Assembly (NCBI GenBank): GCA_020633335.1
Contig: JACKDU010000009.1
Location: forward strand, 310,001-374,000
Length of the DNA: 64,000 bases
Direction of reading: 5' to 3'
Source of the DNA: Myxococcales bacterium
GTDB lineage: Bacteria; Myxococcota_A; Polyangia; Nannocystales; Nannocystaceae
Position numbers and translations under genes: made by a program. The notes under the pieces were generated by a model. It searched no databases. It had not been told where the DNA came from and saw only the letters and a program-made list of their open reading frames with translations. Of the stretch, positions 42,606 through 52,700 are shown piece by piece. The stretch's first letter is position 1. Each line of letters starts with the position of its first letter.

Positions 42606-43148
42606 ATGCAGGCACACCACGACGCGTTCACCATGCTCAAGACCTTCATCGGCTTCGGCGCCGACGATGCGGAGAACCTCAAGGCGCTCGCGCCTTTGTT
42701 CGCGAGCGCGGGCGGGGCGATCACCGATCGCTTCTACGAGCGGCTCGCCGCCGAGGAGGAGCCGTCGAAGCTCCTCGAGGGGCAGGTCGATCGCCTCAAG
42801 GCGACCCACGCGCGGTGGATGGGCGAGCTCTTCGCCGGCGAGTACGAGGTCCCCTACTTCGACAACCGCTGGCGGATCGGCCTCGCCCACGTCCGCGTCG
42901 GCGTCAAGCCCCACTGGGTCGAGGCGGTGATGAGCTTCCTGCGGGCCGAGGGGCTCAAGGCGATGGCCGACGAGATCCGCGACATCGACCTCCTGGTCGC
43001 GCGCTACGCCAGCCTCGTCAAGATCCTCGACCTCGATCTCATGATCATCAACCTCGCCTACGGCGAGGAGCGCCTCGAGCGGCTCGCCTCCTTCACCGGG
43101 ATGAGCCGCAAGCTCCTCGAGCGCTGCGTCAACCAGGCGAAGCGCTAG
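42606..43148 (+). CDS. Single-domain protoglobin / globin sensor, copy 2
   Basis: Protoglobin-type protein of 180 residues, homologous to copy 1 along its full length and more diverged than the Roadblock pair. It keeps proximal His95 (IGLAHVRVGVKPHWVEAV) and Tyr44 (DRFYERL), plus the block ATHARWMGELFAGEY. No output domain. ATG 42606 follows GGGAGGAA. Differences near residues 78-90 and 115-130 could tune ligand affinity, so the two copies may sense different gases or concentrations. Third gene of its operon. Confidence 0.85.
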   Translation: MQAHHDAFTMLKTFIGFGADDAENLKALAPLFASAGGAITDRFYERLAAEEEPSKLLEGQVDRLKATHARWMGELFAGEYEVPYFDNRWRIGLAHVRVGVKPHWVEAVMSFLRAEGLKAMADEIRDIDLLVARYASLVKILDLDLMIINLAYGEERLERLASFTGMSRKLLERCVNQAKR

Positions 43149-43200
43149 CTCGGTCGGCGCGCCGCTGGCCAGGGCCGCGAAAGGCGGGCATGGTAGCGGC

Positions 43201-44049
43201 GTGCACGACAAGCTGAAGATCCTCGTCACCGGCGCGACCGATGGGATCGGCCGCCAGACCGCGCTCGATCTCGCCCGCCGGGGCGCCCACGTGATCCTCC
43301 ACGGCCGCAGCGCCGACAAGCTCGCGGCCGCCCGGGCGGCGATCGCCGCGGAGTCGGGGAGCGACGATCTCGACGTCGTCCGCGGGGACCTCGGATCGCT
43401 CGCCGAGGTCCGCGCGCTCGCGGCCGAGATCGGCGCCCGCTACCCCGCGCTCGACGTCGTCCTCAACAACGCGGGCGTCTACATGAAGCGCCGCGAGCTC
43501 AGCGCGGAGGGCCGGGAGATGACGATGGCGGTCAACCACGACGCGCCCTTCCTCCTCACCCACCTCCTCCTCGACAACCTCCGGCGGGCGCCGCAGGGGA
43601 GGGTGGTCAACGTCTCGTCGATCGCCCACGCCCGCGGCCACCTCGACCTCGACGACCTCGACATCGCCCGGGGGTGGTCGGAGTACGGCGCCTACGCGGC
43701 GTCGAAGCTGGCCAACGTCCTCTTCACGATCGAGCTCGCGCGCCGCCTCCAGGGCGGGTCGGTCACCGTCAACGCGCTCCACCCCGGGGTCGTCGGCACC
43801 AAGCTGCTGACCGAGGGCTTCGAGATGGCCGGCCGCGACTCGGTCGACGAGGGGGCGGCGACGTCGGTCTTCCTCGCTCTCGCGCCCGAGCTCGGCGGGG
43901 TGAGCGGTCGCTACTTCGTCCGTGCCCAGGAGGCGCAGGTCGCCGCCAGCGGCCGCGACCCGGCGCTCGCGCGCCGCTTCTACGAGATCTCGTGCGCCCG
44001 CGTCGGGATCGCGGGGCTGCCCGAGCCGAGCCCTGGTCCGCGCCCATGA
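43201..44049 (+). CDS. Short-chain dehydrogenase/reductase
   Basis: SDR-family oxidoreductase of 282 residues. NAD(P)-binding TGATDGIG near residues 10-17, NNAG near 90-93, catalytic Ser in VNVSSIAHARG, and the YAASK catalytic pair in YGAYAASKLAN. It resembles the retinol-dehydrogenase-like/WW-domain oxidoreductase branch. Substrate unknown. GTG start at 43201; 52 bases after the second globin gene, so weak co-transcription is possible, but the function appears unrelated. Confidence 0.82.
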   Translation: MHDKLKILVTGATDGIGRQTALDLARRGAHVILHGRSADKLAAARAAIAAESGSDDLDVVRGDLGSLAEVRALAAEIGARYPALDVVLNNAGVYMKRRELSAEGREMTMAVNHDAPFLLTHLLLDNLRRAPQGRVVNVSSIAHARGHLDLDDLDIARGWSEYGAYAASKLANVLFTIELARRLQGGSVTVNALHPGVVGTKLLTEGFEMAGRDSVDEGAATSVFLALAPELGGVSGRYFVRAQEAQVAASGRDPALARRFYEISCARVGIAGLPEPSPGPRP

Positions 44050-44206
44050 GGGGACGACGCGCGCGCATGGAACGATGCGCTTGGGTCGGAGGTGCGCGTC
44101 TGGCTCAATCGGCAGGGTGCGTCCAGGCGGACGCGGGGCAGGCTGCAGCGACGCCGTGATTGGCCGCGGCCGCCTCGCGCGGGCGGAGTCGCGCTATCTT
44201 CCGGCG

Positions 44207-45424
44207 ATGTCCCCTCGCTCCGCGTTCGCGCTCGCCTCTGCCCCGCTCCTCGTCGTCCTCGCCTGCAGCGGCGGCGCGGAGGATGACGCCAGCGCGAGCG
44301 GCTCGTCGTCGACCGCGGCGACCGAGGGCGGCACCTCGTCGACGAGCGCCGGCGAGAGCGAGGGCTCGGGGACCGAGGGCGACGGGGTCCCGGCCTGCGA
44401 GGGCGCCCGGCTCCTGCCGCTCCCCGAGGATCCGGCGGCCCGCGGCCCCTGGGCGGTCGGCGCCAAGACGGTGGTCGTCGCCGATCGCAGGACCGAGATC
44501 TGGTACCCGGCGCGACCGGGGAGCGAGGCCGATCTCCCGACCGTGAGCTACGACCTCCGCCTCCAGCTCCCGCCGGCGGAGCAGGGCAAGATCCCCGACG
44601 AGGCCAACCCCTTCCAGCCCTGCGCGTGCTACCGCGATCTGCCGCTCGATGACGCCCACGGCCCCTATCCGGTGATCGTCTTCATCCACGGGACCGCCGG
44701 CTTCCGCACCCAGTCGCTGACCTTCATGACCCACTGGGCGTCGCGCGGCTTCGTCGTCGTCGCCTCCGATCACGACGGGATCACCCTGGCCGACGTCCTC
44801 GGCGGGACGATCGACGCCGATCAGGCCGGCGACGCCCGCCGGGTCCTCGACGCGCTCGCGCTCGCCGAGGGCGAGTTCGCCTTCCTGGGCGGCCACCTCG
44901 ACCTCCCGCGGATCGGGATGTCGGGCCACAGCGCCGGCGGGATGGCGATCCAGGGGCTCGGCGATCGGGCGCAGGTGCTGATCCCGATGGCCGCCGGCGG
45001 CGTCGAGGCCGGGGCGGCGCTCCTCTCGACGATGGTCCTCGGCGGCATGGAGGACAAGATCGTCGCCTTCGGCAACCAGCAGAGCGGCTACGACGACTCG
45101 CCGGCGCAGAAGCGCCTGGTCGGCCTTCAGGACGCCGGTCATCTCGCCTTCTCGGATCTCTGCGTCCTCGGGGCCGACCAGGGCGGGATCCTCCAGATCG
45201 CCCTCGACTACGGGGTCGAGGTCCCGCAATTCCTGGTGCCCCTCGCCCAGGACGGGTGCGCGCCAGAGAATCTGGCCCCGGAGACAGGTTTTGAGATCAT
45301 CAAGGCGGCGAGCGCGGCCGCCCTCCACGAGACCCTCCACTGCGCGCCCTGGGCGAGCGCGGCGATCGCCGGCCTCGCCGATCGCTTCCCGGAGATCGGC
45401 GTCTTCGAAGAGGCGCTGCGCTAG
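44207..45424 (+). CDS. Secreted alpha/beta-hydrolase lipoprotein
   Basis: Lipoprotein of 405 residues. The ATG at 44207 gives MSPRSAFALASAP and the lipobox VLAC, then a Ser/Thr/Gly/Glu linker to about residue 60. The hydrolase domain has the oxyanion block VIVFIHGTAGF, the nucleophile elbow GMSGHSAGG, a possible acid in ASDHDGITL and a late histidine in DAGHLAFSD. It resembles platelet-activating-factor acetylhydrolase/chlorophyllase-type esterases. Probably acts outside the cell or in the periplasm on esters. Followed after 22 bases by the convergent membrane-protein gene. Confidence 0.75.
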   Translation: MSPRSAFALASAPLLVVLACSGGAEDDASASGSSSTAATEGGTSSTSAGESEGSGTEGDGVPACEGARLLPLPEDPAARGPWAVGAKTVVVADRRTEIWYPARPGSEADLPTVSYDLRLQLPPAEQGKIPDEANPFQPCACYRDLPLDDAHGPYPVIVFIHGTAGFRTQSLTFMTHWASRGFVVVASDHDGITLADVLGGTIDADQAGDARRVLDALALAEGEFAFLGGHLDLPRIGMSGHSAGGMAIQGLGDRAQVLIPMAAGGVEAGAALLSTMVLGGMEDKIVAFGNQQSGYDDSPAQKRLVGLQDAGHLAFSDLCVLGADQGGILQIALDYGVEVPQFLVPLAQDGCAPENLAPETGFEIIKAASAAALHETLHCAPWASAAIAGLADRFPEIGVFEEALR

Positions 45425-45446
45425 CGAGCGCTGCGCAGGCCGCGGA

Positions 45447-46388
45447 TCAGGAGCTCCCCGGCCGCGCCCGCTCGCCGCTGCGCGGGCGCTGGAGCTCGGC
45501 GGGGGGTAGCCAGCTCCCGCTGCTCGCGGCGGCCTCGGCGAGCCAGCGGCCGCTGGCCGCGGCGACCTCGCGGAGGCGGCCGCTGGCCGCGGCCCCGCGG
45601 AGGGATCCGCTGGCCGCCGCGATCCCGCGGGAGGCGCTGCTCGACGCGCTCTCGGCGACCCAGCGATCGCTCGCGCTGGCCGCGGCGCGCCGGGCCACGC
45701 TCGCGGCCGCCGCGGCCGCGACCGGCGGGCGGCCGACCATGCGGCGGAGCACCTGGGCGACCGAGAAGAGGCCGATCGCCGCGACGATCGGGAAGGCGAT
45801 CCCGCCGACCCAGGCCGCGGTCACGGGGAGCCGCCCCGCGGGGATCTCCCAGCCGAAGAATTGCACGGGGATCGCGATCGCCGGGATCGACTCGAAGAGC
45901 GCGTAGGTGATCGCCGCGGCCTGCCGGTGGAGGGTGATGTAGCCCCGCCGCGCGAGCCCGGTGAGGTCGCGGATCATCGACGTCGCGGTCCCCAGGAGCG
46001 TGACGAGGACGTAGCCGTGGTAGCCCTCGACCGCGAGCGTGAAGGAGAACGCGACGATGAGGACGACGTGGTGGATCTGCAGGCTGCGGGCGCCGCCCAG
46101 GCGGAGGATCCCGGCGAGGTGCGCGACGAGGTAGCCGACGGTGACCGCGACCACGAGCTGGACCTCGATCGAGCCGGCCGCCGCCCAGCGCGAGGGATCG
46201 ACGATCACGTCGCCGCCGAAGACGAGCCCGGCGATCGTGATCCCAGCGACGACGATGAGCTCGACCACGTCGAGTGCGACCGCCGCGGGCTCGGCCTCGT
46301 CGGCGAAGCGGCCGCGGATCCAGCGGGTCGCGGCCGCGACCAGGAGGCCGAAGACGAGGGCGGTGGTGAGGGCGACCAGGCTGAGCAC
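45447..46388 (-). CDS. Multi-pass membrane protein of unknown function
   Basis: Protein of 313 residues with about six hydrophobic segments between residues 1 and 215. The helix containing LQIHHVVLIVAFSF and the following one with LLGTATSMIRDL recall TLC-domain (ceramide-synthase/CLN8-like) proteins, but only weakly. The C-terminal 95 residues are Ala/Ser-rich with an imperfect repeat (SASDRWVAES, AASGSLRGA, AASGRLREVA, AASGRWLAEA), probably a disordered or coiled cytoplasmic tail. Start ATG 46388 is 13 bases after the thioesterase stop, so the two form an operon; a lipid-related role would fit but is inference. Confidence 0.6.
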   Translation of the reverse strand: MLSLVALTTALVFGLLVAAATRWIRGRFADEAEPAAVALDVVELIVVAGITIAGLVFGGDVIVDPSRWAAAGSIEVQLVVAVTVGYLVAHLAGILRLGGARSLQIHHVVLIVAFSFTLAVEGYHGYVLVTLLGTATSMIRDLTGLARRGYITLHRQAAAITYALFESIPAIAIPVQFFGWEIPAGRLPVTAAWVGGIAFPIVAAIGLFSVAQVLRRMVGRPPVAAAAAASVARRAAASASDRWVAESASSSASRGIAAASGSLRGAAASGRLREVAAASGRWLAEAAASSGSWLPPAELQRPRSGERARPGSS

Positions 46389-46401
46389 GGCGGCCTCTCG
46401 C

Positions 46402-47211
46402 TCACCCGAGGAGGGCGATGTGTTGCCAGCAGAGGGCGATGAGGCGGCCGTCCGCCGACCAGAGCTCGTCGAGCTCCTCGGTGTAGCCGTCGCCGGCGAC
46501 GTTCGAGCGGGTGATCAGGAGGTAGTGATCGTCGGCGCGGGCGTCGGCCAGCGGCAGCGGCTCGAAGAGCTGGCAGGCGAGGGCGACGGTCGCCATCGGC
46601 CGGAGGGCGGTGAAGCGGGCCATCGCCGCCGGCGGGGCGGCGTCGAGGATCGCCAGCGCGGCCGGCACGTCGACGAGGAGGGGCTCGGCGAAGCGGATCC
46701 ACGCGCCCATCTCGGCGACCTCGCCCCCGCTCAGCGGCGCCGGGCCGTGGCAGAAGCGGAGCTCGAAGTGGCGGGCGAAGGTCGGCGTGGGATCGGCGGT
46801 GAAGGGGGGGATCGACGCGGGCGGGGCGACCGCGGGCATCGTCGGTCGCCGCCAGGCGAGCTCGACCGGGCGCCGGCGGGCGAAGCTCGCCGACGCGAAG
46901 GCGATCGTCTCGCCGTCGTCCAAGCCGTCGATCCGGGCGCTGGCGTGGGTGACCGAGGCGCCGCGGCGCTCGAGCGCGACCGAGAGCGCGCCGCGACCGA
47001 CCGCGGGGGCGCAGAAGTGGACGCTGAGCCAGCGGAGCGGGCGATCGTCCTCGCCGAGCTCGCGCGCGAGCGCGCGCGCGAGCGCGCCCGCGACCACGCC
47101 GCCGTAGACCCCGCGCCCCTGGTACCAGGACTCCTCGAAGGTCAGGATCCGGCGGCCGGCGTCGTCGCGCTCGCCGGAGATCGCGCGGAGGAAGGGGTGG
47201 TGCTCTCGCAC
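46402..47211 (-). CDS. Acyl-CoA thioesterase (TesB-like double hotdog)
   Basis: Protein of 269 residues with two hotdog folds, as in TesB-like and 4HBT_3 thioesterases. The first has GRGVYGGVVAGALARAL and the block SVHFCAPAVG; the second spans from about 140 (FARHFELRFCHG) to VAGDGYTEELDELWSADGRLIALCWQH, the typical C-terminal signature. Expected to release free acids from acyl-CoA. Co-transcribed with the membrane protein that follows. Confidence 0.78.
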   Translation of the reverse strand: MREHHPFLRAISGERDDAGRRILTFEESWYQGRGVYGGVVAGALARALARELGEDDRPLRWLSVHFCAPAVGRGALSVALERRGASVTHASARIDGLDDGETIAFASASFARRRPVELAWRRPTMPAVAPPASIPPFTADPTPTFARHFELRFCHGPAPLSGGEVAEMGAWIRFAEPLLVDVPAALAILDAAPPAAMARFTALRPMATVALACQLFEPLPLADARADDHYLLITRSNVAGDGYTEELDELWSADGRLIALCWQHIALLG

Positions 47212-47269
47212 GGAGACCAGTGTGCGGCACGACGGCGGGGCTTGTCACGACCCGCGCCGGCCGACGCCC

Positions 47270-48814
47270 TCAGAACCACGCGTGGACGCCGAGGGTCAGG
47301 GTGTCCTGGAAGCGGGCGTTGGCGACCCAGGGCGTCGCCGCCGAGCCGTCGCCGGCGACCATCCCCCGGAAGTAGAGGTCGGAGCGGGCGTGGTCGTGGC
47401 GGTACTCGAGCTTGATCCCGAAGTGATCGGGGACCGGCCGGAGGTCGAGGGTGAAGGTGCCGGTCGCGGTCCACTGGATCGGATCGGCGCCGTAGTTGGC
47501 GACGACGATCGGCGCGGCCGTGCCGGCGCCGCTCATCGCCCGGACCTCGTGGATCAGCGAGCCGCGGCCGGCGATGAAGAGCCAGGGGAGCGCCTCGACC
47601 CGGGCCGAGCCGGCGAAGGCGAGCCAGCGCGAGAGCCCGAAGGCGTTGGGCTCGAGGCCGAGGTTGGCGTCGCCGGCGAGGCCGAGGCGGCGGAGCGGCG
47701 CGCCGCGGGCCGCGAGGTTGAGGACGTGCCGCCAGGCCCGGCCCTCGGGGGCGCCGACCGGCCGCTCGACGCCGGTGAAGTAGACCGCCGCGAGGGCGAA
47801 GCGATCGCTCGGGGTGAAGTTGTACTCGGCCCCCAGCGACTTCTCGGGGTTGTTGTCGACCGCGTTGTTCCAGCCGTTGTAGAGCGCGAGCTTGACCTGG
47901 TGGCCCGGCTTGACGTCGGCGCCGACCTTGACGCCGCTGTGGTAGAAGGGGAGGGCGAAGAAGAGCGGCGAGTGCGACCAGTGCCAGTTCTCGTGGATCG
48001 CCAGCGACTCGAAGCCGATCGGTGAGAGGAAGATCCCGGCCTCGATGAAGAGCGGCGCGCGGGCGAAGGGGCGGACGCCGGCGTTGGCCTCCTGGATGTT
48101 GCGGAAGACCAGGGCGTCGCTGGTCGACGCGCCGTCGCTGCCGAGCTGGCTCGGCTCGCTCACCCCGTAGTAGGTCGCCGGCGCGTGGCCGGCCTGGAGG
48201 GCGATCTTGGCGTAGACGCGCTCGGCCTCCCAGGCCGCCGAGAGCGCGACGTTCTGCAGGGTGAGCGCGTTGTGGCGGTTGTCGAAGGCGCGGAAGTTGG
48301 TCAGGCCGTTCGAGGGGCGGCCGAAGTTGTAGCCGTAGAAGGTCTCGATGTAGCCGCCGAGGGTGAGGGTCGAGCCCTCGCCGGTCTTGACCGTGACCGG
48401 CGCGCTCGCGGGGCGGGGCTCGGCGGCGTTGCCCGCGGGCCTCGCCTCGCGGTCGCGAGCCGATGATCGTCGCTCTCCGCGGGCGCCCTTCGTGCTGGCC
48501 TTTGAGGCAGGTTTCTTCGGACCCTCGGCGCTCGCGCCTGCGCTCGCGCCCGCGCTGCCGTCGGCCTGGGCGGGCGGCGGCGCGTCGGCCGAGCTCATCG
48601 GCGCCCCGGCGCTCGCCGGCTCGATCGACACTGGCGGCGGTGCGGCGCTCGGCGAGGGCCCCGGCGAGGGCTCCGGCGGGGGCTCGCTGATCCCGACGTC
48701 GTCGTCGTCCGGCGGGGGCGCGGCCGCGCGCGAATGCGCGGGGGCGCCGAGGAGGACGAGCGCCGCGGCCAGGACGCCGGGCGCGCGGAGCGGGGGGCGT
48801 TCGCGCATCTCCAT
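47270..48814 (-). CDS. Outer-membrane beta-barrel porin-like protein
   Basis: Protein of 514 residues. Signal peptide (about 1-30, cleavage near SRAAA), a Pro/Ala/Ser/acidic spacer to about 135, then a predicted beta-barrel starting TLGGYIETFYGYNFG. Alternating strands rich in aromatic ends (FIEAGIFLSPIGFES, WHWSHSPLFFALPFYHSG, HQVKLALYNGWNNAVDNNPE) match the putative-porin BBP2 group. The sequence ends in WF, as expected for recognition by the BAM machinery. ATG 48814 has GGAG four bases ahead. It is the last gene of a tight operon behind the MscS channel (11 bases) and the membrane ATPase, so it may extend that envelope system to the outer membrane. Confidence 0.78.
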   Translation of the reverse strand: MEMRERPPLRAPGVLAAALVLLGAPAHSRAAAPPPDDDDVGISEPPPEPSPGPSPSAAPPPVSIEPASAGAPMSSADAPPPAQADGSAGASAGASAEGPKKPASKASTKGARGERRSSARDREARPAGNAAEPRPASAPVTVKTGEGSTLTLGGYIETFYGYNFGRPSNGLTNFRAFDNRHNALTLQNVALSAAWEAERVYAKIALQAGHAPATYYGVSEPSQLGSDGASTSDALVFRNIQEANAGVRPFARAPLFIEAGIFLSPIGFESLAIHENWHWSHSPLFFALPFYHSGVKVGADVKPGHQVKLALYNGWNNAVDNNPEKSLGAEYNFTPSDRFALAAVYFTGVERPVGAPEGRAWRHVLNLAARGAPLRRLGLAGDANLGLEPNAFGLSRWLAFAGSARVEALPWLFIAGRGSLIHEVRAMSGAGTAAPIVVANYGADPIQWTATGTFTLDLRPVPDHFGIKLEYRHDHARSDLYFRGMVAGDGSAATPWVANARFQDTLTLGVHAWF

Positions 48815-48825
48815 CGATCTCCGGG

Positions 48826-49722
48826 TCAGTTGCGGGCCGCCTCGGCGCTCGCCTTGGCCGCGCCCTCGAGGGTCGACGCGCTGATCGTGATCGGCGTCCC
48901 GTCGAGGGAGCGGTGGAGGATCGCCGGCGGCAGGATCCCGTGCTGGCGGAAGGCGGCGATCACCCGCTCGGTGACGTCGGTCTCGAAGGCCTTCTCGTAC
49001 TGGACGTCGAGGACGTAGGCCTTCGCCCGCAGGCGGATCGCCGGGTAGTTCCCCTGCATCACCATGGTCACCAGGACCACCCAGGGCTTCTTGGTGTAGA
49101 CGTAGCGGTTCGAGAGCATGCACTGCTCGACCAGGCGGCGGGCGGTCGCCACGTCCTGATCGAGGCCGATCAGGAAGTCGAGCTGGATCAGCATGTCGAG
49201 CGCGCCGGCGTTGCCCGACGAGACGCTCTCGGTCAGGAACTTGTTGTTGGGGATCGTCACGACGTTGTCGTCGAGGGTGACGAGGCGGACCGAGCGGAGG
49301 CCGATCGCCGCGATCTCGCCGTAGAACTCGCCGAAGGCGACCCGGTCGCCGACCTGGAAGGGGCGGTCGATGATGATCGTCAGGCCGGCGAGGACCGAGG
49401 CGACCAGGTCCTTGAGGGCGAAGCCGATCGTCACCGCCGCGCCGCCGGTGAGGCCGATCAGCACCTCGCGTGGCAGCGCCAGCGCCCGCACGGCCAGGAC
49501 CGCGCCGATCGACCAGAGGACGAAGCGGGTGACGGTGGCGATCTGGTTGAGGAGGAGGCGCTTGTCGACGAAGCGGGCGCCGAGGCCGGCGAGCGTCGAG
49601 GTCGTGATCCGGATGACCACGAAGGAGATCGCCAGCACCATCAGCGCGCTCAGGAGGCTGCTGATGTTGAGCTCGGCGAGGACCGAGACTTCCGGGGTGA
49701 GGGCGCTGGGATCGAGGTCCAT
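48826..49722 (-). CDS. MscS-family mechanosensitive channel
   Basis: Small-conductance mechanosensitive channel protein of 298 residues. Three helices in residues 15-115; the pore-lining TM3 and following loop read GGAAVTIGFALKDLVASVLAGLTI, then DRPFQVGDRVAF, the hallmark of MscS. The beta domain (VTIPNNKFLTESV) and alpha/beta domain follow at normal length. ATG 49722 begins 8 bases after the stop of the large membrane ATPase gene, and the barrel gene starts 11 bases downstream. The tight spacing implies co-translation and a common job, with the ATPase as a possible controller of gating. Confidence 0.88.
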   Translation of the reverse strand: MDLDPSALTPEVSVLAELNISSLLSALMVLAISFVVIRITTSTLAGLGARFVDKRLLLNQIATVTRFVLWSIGAVLAVRALALPREVLIGLTGGAAVTIGFALKDLVASVLAGLTIIIDRPFQVGDRVAFGEFYGEIAAIGLRSVRLVTLDDNVVTIPNNKFLTESVSSGNAGALDMLIQLDFLIGLDQDVATARRLVEQCMLSNRYVYTKKPWVVLVTMVMQGNYPAIRLRAKAYVLDVQYEKAFETDVTERVIAAFRQHGILPPAILHRSLDGTPITISASTLEGAAKASAEAARN

Positions 49723-49730
49723 GGCCAGGC

Positions 49731-52700
49731 TCAATCTTCGATCAGGTGGTGGCGCCGGAGGTAGCGGTAGACCGCCGGGATCCAGGGGATCGACGGCTGG
49801 TAGCGGCCGTCCTCGCGCTCGAGGACGCTCCACTCGAGGAGGAGCTCGAGCCCCTCCTCACAGACCTCCTCGGGGTAGCGGAGCGAGCGGGAGGCGTCGG
49901 CGATCGAGAGGTGGTCGTGCCAGAGCACGGCCGCGAGGAGGAAGCGCTGGGGCTCGCCGAGCTCCTCGAGGATCGCCTCGCCCGGCCGCCGGAAGAGGCG
50001 GACCCGCACCTGGCCCTCGCCGTCGGCGATCAGCGAGCTCCGCCAGCAGTCGAGCGCGACCGTCGGTCGGCCGTCGGCGTAGTCCCAGATCAGGCGGGCG
50101 TACTCGCGCTCGGTGCTGACGAGCTGGGCCTGGGCCTCGACGCCCTCGACCCGGTCGATGATCAGGTCGTCGTAGACCACGCGGTAGCCGGCGGCGTCGG
50201 TGCGCTGGCGGAGGAGGAGCGCGATCTTCTCCTCCGGCCACGCCTCGAGCTCGATCACGTGGCGGAAGGAGCCGTGGCCGCGCTTCGCCCAGAAGAGGTA
50301 GTCGAAGGCGAGGTGGGCGATCGACGCGACCCAGAAGACCCGCTTGCCGGTCGCCGCGACCAGGTCGTCGAAGGCGTCCCAGGCCGCGCTGGTGTCGACG
50401 CCGCGGAGGAAGAGGCAGTGGAGGTCGTCGACCGCGACCAGGCGGCGGGGGCCGGCGCGGAGCCAGTCGCGGAGCGCCGTCAGCGAGGCCCGGGCGTCGG
50501 CGGGCGCGTCGAGGCCGTCGGCGAGCGCGGCGATCAGCGCCTCGGGATCGAGCGCGCGCCCCTTGAGGCGGATCATCACGGTCGGCAGGCCGCTCCGCTC
50601 GCCGGCGCGGGCGAGCGCGGTCCCCAGCCAGGTCGACTTGCCGAGGCCGGGGCCGCCGACCAGGAGGCTGGCGCCGACGGCCTGGCGGTCGCGCCAGGTC
50701 CGGAGCTCGTCGAGCCAGAGGTCGAGGCTCGGGAAGTGCTCGATCTGGAGGACGCCGGGCTCGACCGGCTCGCAGGTGAGGTGGTCGACGAGGTCGTGGG
50801 GGAGGATCCGCGGGGTCTCGCCGAGGTCGTCGGACTTTCGCTCGAGGCGGCGGCGGAAGATGAAGGCGAGCGCCTTGCGCGACTGCTCGAAGCCGAGGAC
50901 GAAGTGGCGGACGAAGCGGGCGATCGCCACGACGATCAGGATCGCCACCGCCGCGGTCGCGACGAAGAAGCCGTACCACTTGGTGCGGGTCTTGCGGACC
51001 GCGTCGGCCATCGGCCCGCTCTCGCGGAAGCCGAGGTAGGCGTCGGCGATCGCCTCGCGCCACCAGCGGATCAGGATCGCGGCGATCGGCAGGGCGCCGA
51101 GCCAGGCGAAGCCGAGGACCAGGCGGTAGAGGTAGCCCTTGCCGAGGATCCGCTGCGAGATCGAGAGGAAGACGGCGATCGTCAGGGCGGTCCGGCCGAC
51201 GAGCTGGAGCGAGCGGAGGATCCTCGCCGACACGAGCTCGTCGAGGCGGGTGTGGAAGAGGCGGGCGATGCCGACGTGGCTCGCGCGGATCACCAGGCGG
51301 TAGACCGCGAAGTAGACGAGGACCGAGTGGAGGGCCGCGACCTCGCCGATCTCCTGGGCCTCGCCGAGGGCCGGCCAGGCGGCGAGGACGGCGGCGAGGA
51401 AGACGAGCTGGGAGGCGAGCGCCTCGACGATCCCGAGTGTCCCCTGGACCAGGCGGATCAGCGACGCCCGCTGGATCGTCCGGACCGCGAAGGCGCGCAG
51501 CGATCGGATCCACCGCGGCCCGCGGCGGAAGCCCCAGAGCGCGGCGGCGGCGATGAAGAGGAGCCAGAGCGTCGACGAGGCGACGTGGGCGAAGGTGTAG
51601 ATGTCGCGGAGGCTGGCGAGGAGGCGGACCGGCGCGCTCTGCCGCTGCACCCGGTACCAGCGGGCGGCGAGGAAGAGGCGCGAGAGCTCGCGCTGGAGCT
51701 GGCCGATCCCCTCGCGGCCGAGGCCGAGGACCGCGGAGCGCTTGCGCTGCGGGAGCTTGTCGAGGAGGTCGATGCGGGCGAAGTAGAGCTGGCTCTCGTG
51801 CTCGAAGGTCGCGTCGAGGATGTCGAGCGAGAGGGTGCGGGCCTCGTCGGCGAGCTCGTCGGCCGCCCGATCGAGCTCGCGGGCGGTCTTGGTGAGGGCG
51901 TCGATGTCGGCGCGGATCGCCTGGTCGGCGTCAGCCGGCGCCGACGGGATGTCGGGGTGGTAGCGCGGGACCTCGGGGTTGGCCTCCGCGTTCATCAGCG
52001 CCCCGCGGAGCTCGACCCGGATCGACTCGGCGGCGTCGACCAGCGCGTCGTAGAGGTCGGCCGCCTCCTGCGAGCGCGGCTCGATGTCGACGACCTTGAG
52101 CGGGAGCTCGTGCCCCGGCCAGGTCCCCTCCTTGCGGCGGGTCTCGAAGTCGCGGCGCGAGGTCGCCAGGCGCCCGCGGAGCTGGGCCTGATCGCGGCGC
52201 ACCTCCTCGGCGGCCGCCCGCTCCTGGGCGAGCTTGCGCTGGATCGCGGTGCGGGCGGCGACCGCGGCCTCGAGCGCCCGCTGGCGGGCGGCCTCGGCCT
52301 GGCGGGCCTCCTCCTCGGCCTGCTTGGCGGTCGACTCGGCGAGCTCGGTGAGCTGCTCGAAGCGGATCCGCTCCTCCTCGGCCTCGAGCAGGAGCTCGCG
52401 GTCGGCGAGGGGGCGCGAGAGGATCTCGATCCGGAGCTCGAGCTCGCGGATCTCGAGGTCGAGGATCTCGTCCTGGAGCGTGCGGGGGCGGGGCTTCGGC
52501 GGCTCGGCGGGGGGCGGCTTCGGGGCCTCGGCGGCGGCCTCGGTGGCGGCGGCGGCCTCGGTGTCGGCGGCGGCCTCCGTCGGGGGGCTCCCGCCGGTGC
52601 CAGCCTCGGAGGGGGGAGCCCCCGGGGCAGGCTCGGGCTCCGGGGTCGCGGGTTTCGGGGCCCCGGGCTTCGGCGTCGGAGCGGCCTCGGCGGCTCCGGC

